Source of the DNA: Brotaphodocola faecis
Lineage (GTDB): Bacteria; Bacillota; Clostridia; Lachnospirales; Lachnospiraceae
Assembly: GCF_040096075.1 (NCBI RefSeq)
Contig: NZ_JBBMFJ010000006.1
Location: 51,473 to 115,472 of the forward strand
Length of the DNA: 64,000 bases
Direction of reading: 5' to 3'
A model generated the notes under the pieces. That model saw nothing but the letters and a program-made list of their open reading frames with translations. It did no database searches and had not been told where the DNA came from. Positions 26,321 to 34,409 of this stretch are shown piece by piece. The position numbers were made by a program, and so were the translations under genes. The first letter of the stretch is position 1. Each line of letters starts with the position of its first letter.

Positions 26321-27097
26321 TCAGCTCTGTCTGCTTTCCATACTCTGGTGGATCAGATTCAGCACGTGGGCCAGATCCTTTGCGCCAATCTGTCCCGGTG
26401 CGGAAACTTTTCCGACTGCTCCAAAGGTTAAGGCAGAGCCGAAGACTTCCCCGCACAGACGGCTGATCATGCCAACTGGCCCCATGGACATGGTGATGAG
26501 GGGCTTTGTGGTGCGCCGGTCCATCTCCTCTGTAGCGGAAAGCAGAGTCAGCACATCTTTCCGGGACTGGGGCATTACGGCAATCTTTAAGATGTCGGCG
26601 CCCATCTGGTCCATTTTGGTGAGGATTTCCAGGATGGTTTCCTGGTCCGGGGTCTCATGAAAATGATGATTGGAGGCAACTACAGGAACACCTGTGCGGT
26701 GGGCAGCGGTCAGAATGGAACGGACGGTATCATCACCAGTAAAAATTTCCACATCGATGAGGTCTGCAAGGCCGCTTGCGGCTGCCTGGCAGTTTAACCG
26801 TTCATAGGCCGCGGCGGAAATCTCTTTTTCCCCGCCTTCCTTTTTGGTGCGGAAGGTAAAGAGGACAGGAATATCGCCCAGTACCTCATGGAGCGCCTGC
26901 AGAATGTGCACGGCGGCTTCCGGGTCTTCGGCCTGATCGAAATGGTCACAGCGCCACTCGACAAGATCCGGGCCGGATGAGATCAGGTTTCTGGCGGCAG
27001 CGAGAATAGAGTCTGGATCTTTTTCTACAATGGGGACACAGATTTTGGGAGTTCCTTCTCCAATCCGTGTATGTTTCACGACAACCGGCTGTTTCAT
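26321..27097 (-). CDS. aroD: 3-dehydroquinate dehydratase, type I
   Basis: A 258-residue class I aldolase-fold enzyme that dehydrates 3-dehydroquinate to 3-dehydroshikimate. The Schiff-base lysine is Lys171 in GADILKIAVMP and the catalytic His is His144 in ASNHHFHETP; LVEWRCDHF and the closing SAPGQI segment (substrate lid) are also present. Length is normal. It stands alone, away from aroF and aroK in this window. AGGAGG precedes the ATG. Confidence 0.96.
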   Translation of the reverse strand: MKQPVVVKHTRIGEGTPKICVPIVEKDPDSILAAARNLISSGPDLVEWRCDHFDQAEDPEAAVHILQALHEVLGDIPVLFTFRTKKEGGEKEISAAAYERLNCQAAASGLADLIDVEIFTGDDTVRSILTAAHRTGVPVVASNHHFHETPDQETILEILTKMDQMGADILKIAVMPQSRKDVLTLLSATEEMDRRTTKPLITMSMGPVGMISRLCGEVFGSALTFGAVGKVSAPGQIGAKDLAHVLNLIHQSMESRQS

Positions 27098-27348
27098 ATG
27101 GATTCCTCCTGAAAGGGTAATGTTTTTATGTCCGCCGAAATAAATCTGTATCAGCAGAATCTGTTCCGTCTATTATACCAACTGGAAGCTGGATTTGCAA
27201 AGAGGGAATCGCTCAGTCCATACAAGCATATTGTGAAAGGGAAGTCAAGTCTTGAATGAGAAATTTCTCTGCTATATAATGAGAATCCAGTGAAAACAAT
27301 ATGCAGAAACTGGAAACAGACTGCAAATTTAACGAACAGGTGAGGAAT

Positions 27349-28461
27349 ATGAACAGGAAGAATTTTGAAACCGTATTAGAACAGTATATCAGCCGTCTGG
27401 CAGGACTGGAGCAGGCAGATGACAGCGACCAGGTGTACAAGTGGCGCGCTGTAGGGTGTTTTAAGCGATTCTGGAATCTGGATGCGGCGGATTTTGCCGG
27501 AATGTTTGAGAAGGCCATGCGTGAGGCGGGAAACCTTCTGGATGACGCGGCTATGCAGCCGGTGGCAGGCCTTCGCATGCTTCTTGCGCGGGAAAATGAA
27601 GTTGAGTACGTGAGAGAGTGCTGCCGCTTTTTATTCAGTGATGACGGCGGAGATCTTCAGAAACGTCAGGACCGTGCGGATTTCTTTGCGGACAAGATCA
27701 ACGAGCGTATCCGTTATTATGAGCGCGGAACCCGGAAGTATCTTCAGAACCGCGACCATGTGCTCTATTATCTGAATCTGTGGAAACCGGAAGAAAACTA
27801 TATGTTTGACGCGGCCTCTGCTTCCGGCTGGGCTGCCTGTGTTGAGTATGATGGAGATTTCAGCAGCAAGAATTTTTCACTGGAAAGCTATTACCAGATG
27901 TGTGATGAGCTGCTGGATGCGATTCGTGAAAATGAAGAACTGACGGGGCTTTATAGCGACCTGTTTGAGGAAGAACTGGACGGCTACGATGACCAGATGC
28001 ATATTCTTGTGTATGATATCATGGACTGTGCCAGCCTGTATCGTTACTATGCCGGCATGGACATCCGCAAAACTCCGTCCAGAGAGCGCACAAAAACGGC
28101 AGAGGCCAAAGCGGCTCAGGAGAAGCTGAAACAGGAAATCGAATTAAAAGAAAAACGCCTGAAAGAGCTGCAGGACAAGCCGGTGAATCTGCCGGATGTG
28201 GTAGGAAAACAGGTGCGTCATAAGACCTACGGAGCCGGAGTGGTCCAGTCCAATGACAACGGCACGCTGCTGGTTCATTTTGAAAAAGCAGATAAGAAGT
28301 TTAAGTATCCATCTGTATTTACCCAGGGCTTTTTAAGCTTTGCCGGTGAGGAAAGCCAGACCGGGGAGATGGCAGAATTTGAGGCAGATCAGAAGAAAAA
28401 AGCGGCCCTGGAAAAAGAAATCGCGCAGCTGAAAAAATCGCTGGGAAGCATCATGGCATAA
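27349..28461 (+). CDS. Uncharacterised protein with C-terminal coiled coil and SH3-like barrel
   Basis: A 370-residue acidic, soluble protein I do not recognise. Residues 1-230 are mostly helical (VLEQYISRLAGLEQADDSDQVYKWRAVGCFKRFW). A coiled coil with many Lys/Glu residues follows (about 250-285), then a small barrel, DVVGKQVRHKTYGAGVVQSNDNGTLLVHF (read in parts), of the type that ends UvrD/PcrA helicases and CarD-like proteins, and a second short coil at the end. The barrel suggests contact with RNA polymerase or nucleic acid, which is inference. AGGTGAGG lies just before the ATG; an ATG at 27301 lacks a ribosome site. Confidence 0.7.
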   Translation: MNRKNFETVLEQYISRLAGLEQADDSDQVYKWRAVGCFKRFWNLDAADFAGMFEKAMREAGNLLDDAAMQPVAGLRMLLARENEVEYVRECCRFLFSDDGGDLQKRQDRADFFADKINERIRYYERGTRKYLQNRDHVLYYLNLWKPEENYMFDAASASGWAACVEYDGDFSSKNFSLESYYQMCDELLDAIRENEELTGLYSDLFEEELDGYDDQMHILVYDIMDCASLYRYYAGMDIRKTPSRERTKTAEAKAAQEKLKQEIELKEKRLKELQDKPVNLPDVVGKQVRHKTYGAGVVQSNDNGTLLVHFEKADKKFKYPSVFTQGFLSFAGEESQTGEMAEFEADQKKKAALEKEIAQLKKSLGSIMA

Positions 28462-28487
28462 AAGCCGGACTGAAAGACAGGAAAAAG

Positions 28488-28616
28488 GTAACTGTTCAGT
28501 ACCCTCACAGTTACGGGCAAAAATCCATTGAAAATTGCCTTCGGCAATGGGATTTTTGCCTGCAAGCCCATGTTTTCATACGGTCAGCGCAGTGAATGCG
28601 CAGACCTACTGAACAG
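28488..28616. repeat. Nested inverted-repeat element (MITE/BIME-like)
   Basis: The 247-bp gap after the previous gene holds a compact set of inverted repeats: outer arms CTGTTCAGTA (28492-28501) and TACTGAACAG (28607-28616); GTAACTG/CAGTTAC (28488-28494, 28508-28514); GGCAAAAATCC/GGATTTTTGCC (28516-28526, 28550-28560) enclosing ATTGCC-TTCG-GGCAAT; and GCGCA/TGCGC near 28588-28600. It codes for nothing and looks like a dispersed non-autonomous repeat. Confidence 0.65.
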
Positions 28617-28707
28617 ATACGGAAAAAGATCATATAGGGTATGAATAACGGCAAAATAAGAGCAGGTACCTGAAAAATCAGGCGCCTGCTTTTGTTACTA
28701 CAGCTCT

Positions 28708-29760
28708 TTATTTCTGTTCCATTTTTCGTTTATAGCAGTCCCTGGGCCAGCCAATGAGGCAGATCAGGGCGAAGGTAGCCGTGGTCAGCGCAAAGGTGGA
28801 AAGCCTGGTGGGCATCCATTCCATGGGCTTTAATTCTACTCCGGTGGTGCGCAGGATCAGCTCCACAAAGAAGTAGAGGGCGAAGCTCTGAATGGAGAAA
28901 AGAAGCATGGAGCGGCGTCCGCAAAATTGCCAGAACCGGGAAAATACACTGCCGGATACAGCCGGGAGCGCGGCCAGCTTTGCTGTGAGAAGCAGTGCGA
29001 AGATACCGGAAAAAGCAGCACCAAAATAGTAAGGCGGCGCAGTGTAGCGGCAGTCGCAAAGATTTACGTAATCACTGAGTTTTGGACCGAAAAAGAAGCT
29101 TAATACCGCAAAAAACGGAATCAGAAAACCAGCGTATGGCATCATTTTTTCCAGAAGTTTTGTGCGATTTGCGTAGTATCCGGCAATCAGGAATACGGCA
29201 GCACAGAGGGCGGAATCTACCTTCCAGGGGAGGCGGTTCATGACTGGGATTAACGGGTCTGCCAGGCGGATATAAGTCCCTGCCAGTATCAGGGCAACAA
29301 GGGCATAGCAGCGCACCGTAATGCTTTTTTTGTCAAAGATCCGCAGCCAGATCAGGGCATATAGTCCGGCAAAAAACAGCGCAGGCAGAAACCAGAGCTG
29401 GCCCACGTAGATCTGCTGGGGCTGGCCGTAATAAAAAATCCATTTCAGAATGTGCTTCCAGCCGTATTCATCAATTGCCAGATGGTAGTAGGGCCGGATC
29501 GTGCAGATGGCCAGCGCGGTCATGGTAATGAAAAAATAGGGAAGGACGAGGGTGCGCCCCCTTTTTTTGATGTAATCCAGACAGGATGAATATTTTTCCG
29601 GCCGGAATGTCATGCCGGAGAGAAAGAAAAAGGCCGGCATGTGGAATGCGTAAATCCATCGGAAGATGGTGTGATGCATGGTTACCACATGGCCCAGCAC
29701 CACCAGAAACAGGGCAAAGCCCTTGGCAATGTCAATATCGCTTCTTCGATTCGTACTCAT
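28708..29760 (-). CDS. Membrane acyltransferase (Acyltransferase_3 family)
   Basis: A 350-residue protein with about ten membrane helices. It opens RSDIDIAKGFALFLVVLGHVV, the family signature with the His of the first helix, then FHMPAFFFLSGMTF. Members transfer acyl groups, often acetyl or succinyl, to sugars of surface polysaccharide, peptidoglycan or secondary metabolites. It follows the LacI gene by 20 bases on the same strand and may be co-transcribed, but a link to maltose use is not evident. Confidence 0.9.
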   Translation of the reverse strand: MSTNRRSDIDIAKGFALFLVVLGHVVTMHHTIFRWIYAFHMPAFFFLSGMTFRPEKYSSCLDYIKKRGRTLVLPYFFITMTALAICTIRPYYHLAIDEYGWKHILKWIFYYGQPQQIYVGQLWFLPALFFAGLYALIWLRIFDKKSITVRCYALVALILAGTYIRLADPLIPVMNRLPWKVDSALCAAVFLIAGYYANRTKLLEKMMPYAGFLIPFFAVLSFFFGPKLSDYVNLCDCRYTAPPYYFGAAFSGIFALLLTAKLAALPAVSGSVFSRFWQFCGRRSMLLFSIQSFALYFFVELILRTTGVELKPMEWMPTRLSTFALTTATFALICLIGWPRDCYKRKMEQK

Positions 29761-29780
29761 TGGTAAATCCCCTTATTTTG

Positions 29781-30809
29781 CTAACATGATGCAGGACGCG
29801 CGCAGCTGTCCCGCTCAATCAGCCGGTGCGGCACCAGGATCTTGGTGGCAGGAAGTCCGGGATGCTCGATATGGCTGATCATCTGTGCGGCGGCTTCAAT
29901 GCCAAGCTGACAGGAATTGATATCGATGGAAGTCAGCTGCGGCGAGGTGAGCCGTGCGAACAGTGAATTATTAAAAGAAAGAATGGAGATGTCGCCCGGA
30001 ATGGAAAGCCCGGTTTCCATGCAGATACGCTCCAGGGTCAGGGCCAGGATATCGTCACTGACGACAATGGCGGTAGGACGGTCGGCAGACCGAAGCAGCG
30101 TATGTACCGGTGTGTCTTTATCGGCAGTGATGGACGGCAGCTCCACACAGTATTCCGGCTTAGGCATAATACCATGGCGGCTCAGCGCCAGCTGATAGCC
30201 GTTTCTGCGGTCAGCCGAAAAGACGAGGCTGTTGTCTACGCCCAGATAGGCGATTTTCCGGTGGCCAAGCTGGTAAAGATATTCGGTGGCCTCATCTCCT
30301 GCCAGCAGGTTGTCGTTATCAATGTAAATGGTCTGGTTGGCGTACTGGCAGGCTTTCCCAATCAGTACATAGGGAAGTTTTTCCCGGTGCAGGTATTCAA
30401 TTACGGGATCGTTCTGGCGGGAATAGAGCAGGATAAAGCCGTCAGTCTGCCCGATGCGGGCCATGGAGCGGACGGCTTCCAGTACTTCGTCCTCATCCTG
30501 GCCGGTCACGATGGTGCTGATGTAATGCTGCTGGTTGCAGACCTGGCTGATGCCGCGGATTGCCTCCAGATAAAAGGAGTTTTCGTAGACCTCACGGGCG
30601 GATACCGGCAGGATAATGCCGATGGTGCGCGTGTTTCGGGATGCCAGGTTGCTGGCCTGGAAATTGGGTTCATAGCCCAGTTCTTTCATGGCATTTCTTA
30701 CTTTGCGTTTCGTCTCTTCACTGATGGAAGGACTGTCTTTGCAGGTGCGGGAAACCGTAGAGGCAGATACACCAGCCAGTGCAGCCACATCCTTGATGGT
30801 CACGGACAT
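29781..30809 (-). CDS. malR: LacI family repressor, MalR-like
   Basis: A 342-residue regulator. The helix-turn-helix is TIKDVAALAGVSASTVSRT (4-22), followed by the hinge helix near NFQASNLAS and a periplasmic-binding-fold effector domain (from about 60: RTIGIILPVSAREVYENSFY). The N-terminal region resembles MalR of Firmicutes. It is divergent from the maltose PTS gene, whose promoter carries a perfect palindrome of the MalR/LacI type (31053-31072). The inducer is presumably maltose or a maltose phosphate. Confidence 0.88.
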   Translation of the reverse strand: MSVTIKDVAALAGVSASTVSRTCKDSPSISEETKRKVRNAMKELGYEPNFQASNLASRNTRTIGIILPVSAREVYENSFYLEAIRGISQVCNQQHYISTIVTGQDEDEVLEAVRSMARIGQTDGFILLYSRQNDPVIEYLHREKLPYVLIGKACQYANQTIYIDNDNLLAGDEATEYLYQLGHRKIAYLGVDNSLVFSADRRNGYQLALSRHGIMPKPEYCVELPSITADKDTPVHTLLRSADRPTAIVVSDDILALTLERICMETGLSIPGDISILSFNNSLFARLTSPQLTSIDINSCQLGIEAAAQMISHIEHPGLPATKILVPHRLIERDSCARPASC

Positions 30810-30868
30810 GATTCCAGCTTCCTTTCTTTGTTAAAATATGGAACCGGATGGTTCGTCAGTTTCCTCTT

Positions 30869-30897
30869 ATTTTACGGGATTGCGGAAAAAAAGTCAA
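30869..30897 (-). promoter_or_regulatory. Promoter of the LacI-family gene
   Basis: On the minus strand TTGACT (30897-30892), 17-bp spacer, TAAAAT (30874-30869), about 50 bp before the start codon. Confidence 0.7.
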
Positions 30898-30914
30898 CAA
30901 TGGCGTGCAAATTT

Positions 30915-30929
30915 ATGCAAATGTTGCAT
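30915..30929. promoter_or_regulatory. Second operator-like palindrome
   Basis: ATGCAA-ATG-TTGCAT has the same arms as the main operator at 31053 but a spacer one base shorter. It lies about 18 bp upstream of the malR -35 box and could support repressor looping or autoregulation. Confidence 0.5.
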
Positions 30930-31023
30930 GGAACATTGTTCGCAGGCACATGGACAATACGCACAAAAACGGCGCTAAAAAGTTGTGAAAAGTGGAGAAA
31001 GCACGGCGAAAACCAAAATTAGA

Positions 31024-31052
31024 TTGCAATCCTCGTGCAGAACAGATATAAT
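31024..31052 (+). promoter_or_regulatory. Promoter of the maltose PTS operon
   Basis: TTGCAA (31024-31029), 17-bp spacer, TATAAT (31047-31052). The start point falls inside the operator that follows directly. Confidence 0.85.
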
Positions 31053-31072
31053 TAATGCAAACGGTTGCATTA
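31053..31072. promoter_or_regulatory. MalR/LacI-type operator
   Basis: Perfect 8-bp arms TAATGCAA-ACGG-TTGCATTA abut the -10 box and cover the start point, a blocking position. The core TGCAAACGGTTGCA also resembles a catabolite-responsive (cre) site with two mismatches, so CcpA could act here too. Confidence 0.85.
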
Positions 31073-31153
31073 GTTGCGCAAAACAACACAGGAGAATTAC
31101 AGGACAGCACACAGGGCGCAGAACCGGTCAAAAAATATGAGGGGGATATTTTT

Positions 31154-33424
31154 ATGAAGTGCAGCAAAATTCTTTCTCCGATGACAGGAGAAGCCGTGGG
31201 ACTTGGCGAAGTTCCGGATCCGGTATTTTCCCAGAAGATCATCGGGGATGGCATGGCAGTGATCCCGTCTGAGGGAAAACTGCTCAGTCCGGTGGACGGC
31301 GAGATTGTTTCCGTGGCAGATACGAAGCATGCCTTTGGCCTGCGTACGGCAGAAGGCCTGGAGCTTCTGATCCATGTGGGGCTGGAGACCGTACATTTAA
31401 ACGGGGAATGTTTTCAGGTTTTTGTAAAACCAGGTGACCAGGTAAAGGCCGGGGACCTTCTGTCTGAGGTGAATCTGGCATATTTAAAGGAACGCGGAAT
31501 CAATCCCATCACACCGGTTCTGGTGTGCGGCGGCTTCAACGGACAGCAGTTAAACAGCACCGAGGGCCCGGTGAAAGCAGGGGAAACGGTGCTGATGGAG
31601 GTGCCAGAGAGCGCAAAGACAGCTGCGGACAACACAGAAAGAGCTGCAGACAGCGAAAAAACAGCTGCAAAGGCAGCAGAAAAGGCTGCGGATGGTGAAG
31701 AAACAGCTCCGAAAACAGCAGAAAAGGCTGCGGGGAACCCGGGCGGGAAGCCGTCACAGAAGCAGCGCCTGAATTTCAACTTTGATTTTCTGCAGAAGCT
31801 TGGCAAAGTCTTAATGACCGTCATTGCGGTTATGCCGGCAGCAGGCCTCATGATCAGCCTTGGAAAGCTGGTTCAGATGGCGGGAGCGGATCTCTCCGTG
31901 CTGATGACGGTGGGAAGCACGATGGAGAACATCGGCTGGGCCGTGATCAATAACCTGCACATTTTGTTTGCGATTGCGATTGGCGGCTCCTGGGCAAAGG
32001 AACGGGCAGGCGGCGCCTTCGCGGCAATCATTACCTTTATCCTGATCAACCAGATCACCGGTTCCATTTTCGGGGTGACCTCCGCTATGCTCAGCGATCC
32101 GGATGCGGTTACCCACACGCTGTTTGGCCAGGAAATCCTGGTAAACGGATACTTCACTTCCGTGCTGGGGGCTCCGGCGCTGAACATGGGAGTGTTCGTG
32201 GGAATCATTTCCGGTTTTGCCGGAGGCGTGATCTATAACCGCTACTACAATTTCCGGAAGCTGCCGGATGCTCTGGCATTCTTTAACGGCAAACGGTTTG
32301 TGCCGATGGTCTGCATTGCCTGGTCCGTGATCATTTCCCTGATCCTGGCCCTGGTATGGCCGGTTGTACAGTCCGGAATCAACGCGTTTGGTGTGTGGAT
32401 CGCGAATTCTTCCTCCACATCTCCAATCCTGGCACCGTTCATTTACGGAACTCTGGAGCGTCTGCTGCTGCCGTTCGGCCTGCACCATATGCTGACCATT
32501 CCGATGAACTACACTTCCTTTGGCGGCACCTACACCATTGCGACCGGTGTGAACGCGGGAAGCCAGGTATTTGGCCAGGATCCGCTGTGGCTGGCCTGGG
32601 CAACGGACCTGATCAACTTTAAGAATGCGGGCGATATGGAAGCTTACACGAACCTTCTTACCACGGTAACACCGGCCCGGTTTAAAGTGGGCCAGATGAT
32701 TGGAGCCACCGGCCTGCTGCTTGGTATCGCGCTGGCTATGTACCGCCGTGTCGATGCCGACAAGCGCCAGAATTACCGCTCCATGTTTTTCTCCACCGTG
32801 CTGGCCGTGTTCCTGACCGGTGTGACGGAGCCGTTAGAGTTTATGTTCATGTTCTGCGCGCTGCCGCTCTATGTGGTTTATGCGGTGCTGCAGGGATGTG
32901 CCTTTGCCATGGCCGGTGTGATCCATCTGCGTCTCCATTCCTTTGGAAACCTGGAATTTATCACCCGCATTCCCATGTCCTTAAAGGCTGGCCTGGGCGG
33001 TGACCTCATCAACTTTGTGATTTGCGTGGTGGTATTTTTCATCATCGGCTATGCGGTTGCTTACGTTATGATCGGAAAATTCGGCTTTGCGACTCCGGGA
33101 CGCCTTGGAAATTATACCGATGAGTCGGCTCAGGAGGATGGCACGCAGACGGCTGGAAGCAGTGACGCGGGTGCCGGAACTAAAAAGGAAAACAGCCAGG
33201 CAGAACGCATCATTGCGCTGCTTGGAGGAAGAGAGAACATTGTGCTGGTGGATGCCTGCATGACCCGCCTTCGTGTTACAGTCAAAGATCTTTCCAAAGT
33301 GGCGGAGCTTCCGGAGTGGAAAGCAGAAGGAGCTCTGGGACTGATCAAAAAGGATCAGGGAATCCAGGCTGTGTACGGACCGAAGGCCGATGTGCTGAAA
33401 TCCGATATCAACGATATCCTGTAA
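31154..33424 (+). CDS. malT: PTS glucose/maltose-family EIIA-EIIC-EIIB fusion transporter
   Basis: A 756-residue fused phosphotransferase transporter. EIIA comes first (His59, His74 in LLIHVGLETVHLNG), then an Ala/Lys/Glu-rich linker (about 150-200), EIIC with about ten helices (from GKVLMTVIAVMPAAGLMI), and EIIB last with the phospho-Cys702 in DACMTRLRV. The A-C-B order is less common than C-B-A. Neighbours (MapP phosphatase, MalQ, MalR-like repressor) point to maltose as substrate, released as maltose 6'-phosphate; glucose cannot be excluded. GAGGGGG lies eight bases before the ATG. Confidence 0.9.
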   Translation: MKCSKILSPMTGEAVGLGEVPDPVFSQKIIGDGMAVIPSEGKLLSPVDGEIVSVADTKHAFGLRTAEGLELLIHVGLETVHLNGECFQVFVKPGDQVKAGDLLSEVNLAYLKERGINPITPVLVCGGFNGQQLNSTEGPVKAGETVLMEVPESAKTAADNTERAADSEKTAAKAAEKAADGEETAPKTAEKAAGNPGGKPSQKQRLNFNFDFLQKLGKVLMTVIAVMPAAGLMISLGKLVQMAGADLSVLMTVGSTMENIGWAVINNLHILFAIAIGGSWAKERAGGAFAAIITFILINQITGSIFGVTSAMLSDPDAVTHTLFGQEILVNGYFTSVLGAPALNMGVFVGIISGFAGGVIYNRYYNFRKLPDALAFFNGKRFVPMVCIAWSVIISLILALVWPVVQSGINAFGVWIANSSSTSPILAPFIYGTLERLLLPFGLHHMLTIPMNYTSFGGTYTIATGVNAGSQVFGQDPLWLAWATDLINFKNAGDMEAYTNLLTTVTPARFKVGQMIGATGLLLGIALAMYRRVDADKRQNYRSMFFSTVLAVFLTGVTEPLEFMFMFCALPLYVVYAVLQGCAFAMAGVIHLRLHSFGNLEFITRIPMSLKAGLGGDLINFVICVVVFFIIGYAVAYVMIGKFGFATPGRLGNYTDESAQEDGTQTAGSSDAGAGTKKENSQAERIIALLGGRENIVLVDACMTRLRVTVKDLSKVAELPEWKAEGALGLIKKDQGIQAVYGPKADVLKSDINDIL

Positions 33425-33431
33425 GAAAACA

Positions 33432-33487
33432 GGGGCTGTCGCACAATTGTTTCCGATACGTTCTGGAGACAATTGTGCGACAGCCCC
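33432..33487. repeat. Perfect 19-bp hairpin repeat between malT and mapP
   Basis: GGGGCTGTCGCACAATTGT (33432-33450) pairs perfectly with 33469-33487. There is no T run after it, so it is not a standard terminator; it may stabilise the upstream mRNA or be a dispersed repeat. A similar hairpin, GGGCTGCCACAAAATCATC, is at 59411. Confidence 0.8.
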
Positions 33488-33508
33488 GGGAGAAAAAGAG
33501 GACAGAAC

Positions 33509-34363
33509 ATGAAACTGATCACACTGAATACCCACAGCCTTATTGAGGAACATTACGAGAAAAAACTGCGTGCGTTTGCGGAAGTCATCCGGAAAGAAAA
33601 ACCGGACATTCTGGCCATGCAGGAGGTGAATCAGCTGGCTGGCGGGGAAATCTGGCCGGATGAGGAGCTGCCTGGATTTGTGCGCTGCAGCGGCTTTTCT
33701 CTCCCCGTGCGGAGAGGAAACCATGCGGCAAGGCTTGCAGAACTTTTAAATGACTCCGGGCTTTCCTATTCCTGGACCTGGATCTCGGCAAAGCTGGGCT
33801 ATGACCGCTACGATGAAGGCATGGCACTGCTCAGCTTATCACCCATCGCGGATACGGACCAGTTTCAGATCAGCCGATCCTCAGATTACCATTACTGGAA
33901 GACCAGGCGGATGCTTGGCATCCGCACGGAGGCGGCCCCGGATAGCTGGTTTTACACTGTCCACATGGGATGGTGGGACGATGCGGAAGATCCATTTGCA
34001 GGGCAGTGGGAACAGTTAAACCGGATCCTGCAAAAAAAGGGCAGACTGGAACGCGGAACCAATGTCTGGCTTCTGGGAGATTTTAACAGCCCGTCCGCGG
34101 TGTCCGGTGAGGGCTATGACTGCATCCGAAAGACAGGGTGGCTGGACAGCTATGTTCTGGCGGAGCAGAAAGATGACGGCGCGACCGTGGACCATGTGAT
34201 CGATGGCTGGAGAGACAGGATGGCAGAAGGGGAGAGCTGCCGCCTGGATTATATTTTCAGCCGGAATCCGGTCCGCATCGGTTCCAGCAGAGTCATCTGC
34301 AATGGAACACGGTATCCGGTGGTGTCCGATCATTTTGGTGTTATGGTAACGGTGTCAGTATAG
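33509..34363 (+). CDS. mapP: Maltose 6'-phosphate phosphatase (endonuclease/exonuclease/phosphatase fold)
   Basis: A 284-residue EEP-fold hydrolase. Metal and catalytic positions are visible: Asn in TLNTHS, Glu in AMQEVNQL, His in TVHMGWWDD, Asp-Asn in LLGDFNSP, and the final SDHFGVMV. In Enterococcus faecalis a protein of this fold, MapP, dephosphorylates maltose 6'-phosphate made by a PTS of this class. Its position between a PTS transporter and MalQ makes that role the best reading. Start taken at 33509 (AGAGGA upstream), inside the downstream side of the hairpin region. Confidence 0.85.
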   Translation: MKLITLNTHSLIEEHYEKKLRAFAEVIRKEKPDILAMQEVNQLAGGEIWPDEELPGFVRCSGFSLPVRRGNHAARLAELLNDSGLSYSWTWISAKLGYDRYDEGMALLSLSPIADTDQFQISRSSDYHYWKTRRMLGIRTEAAPDSWFYTVHMGWWDDAEDPFAGQWEQLNRILQKKGRLERGTNVWLLGDFNSPSAVSGEGYDCIRKTGWLDSYVLAEQKDDGATVDHVIDGWRDRMAEGESCRLDYIFSRNPVRIGSSRVICNGTRYPVVSDHFGVMVTVSV

Positions 34364-34409
34364 TCTGACCCTTTGAAATCAGGATAAACAATAAGGGAGT
34401 ATTGAACAT

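Noticed and set aside
29760..29781. Acyltransferase as part of the maltose pathway
   Set aside because: Only adjacency to the repressor gene supports it; no biochemical link is known, so it was kept as a separate gene.
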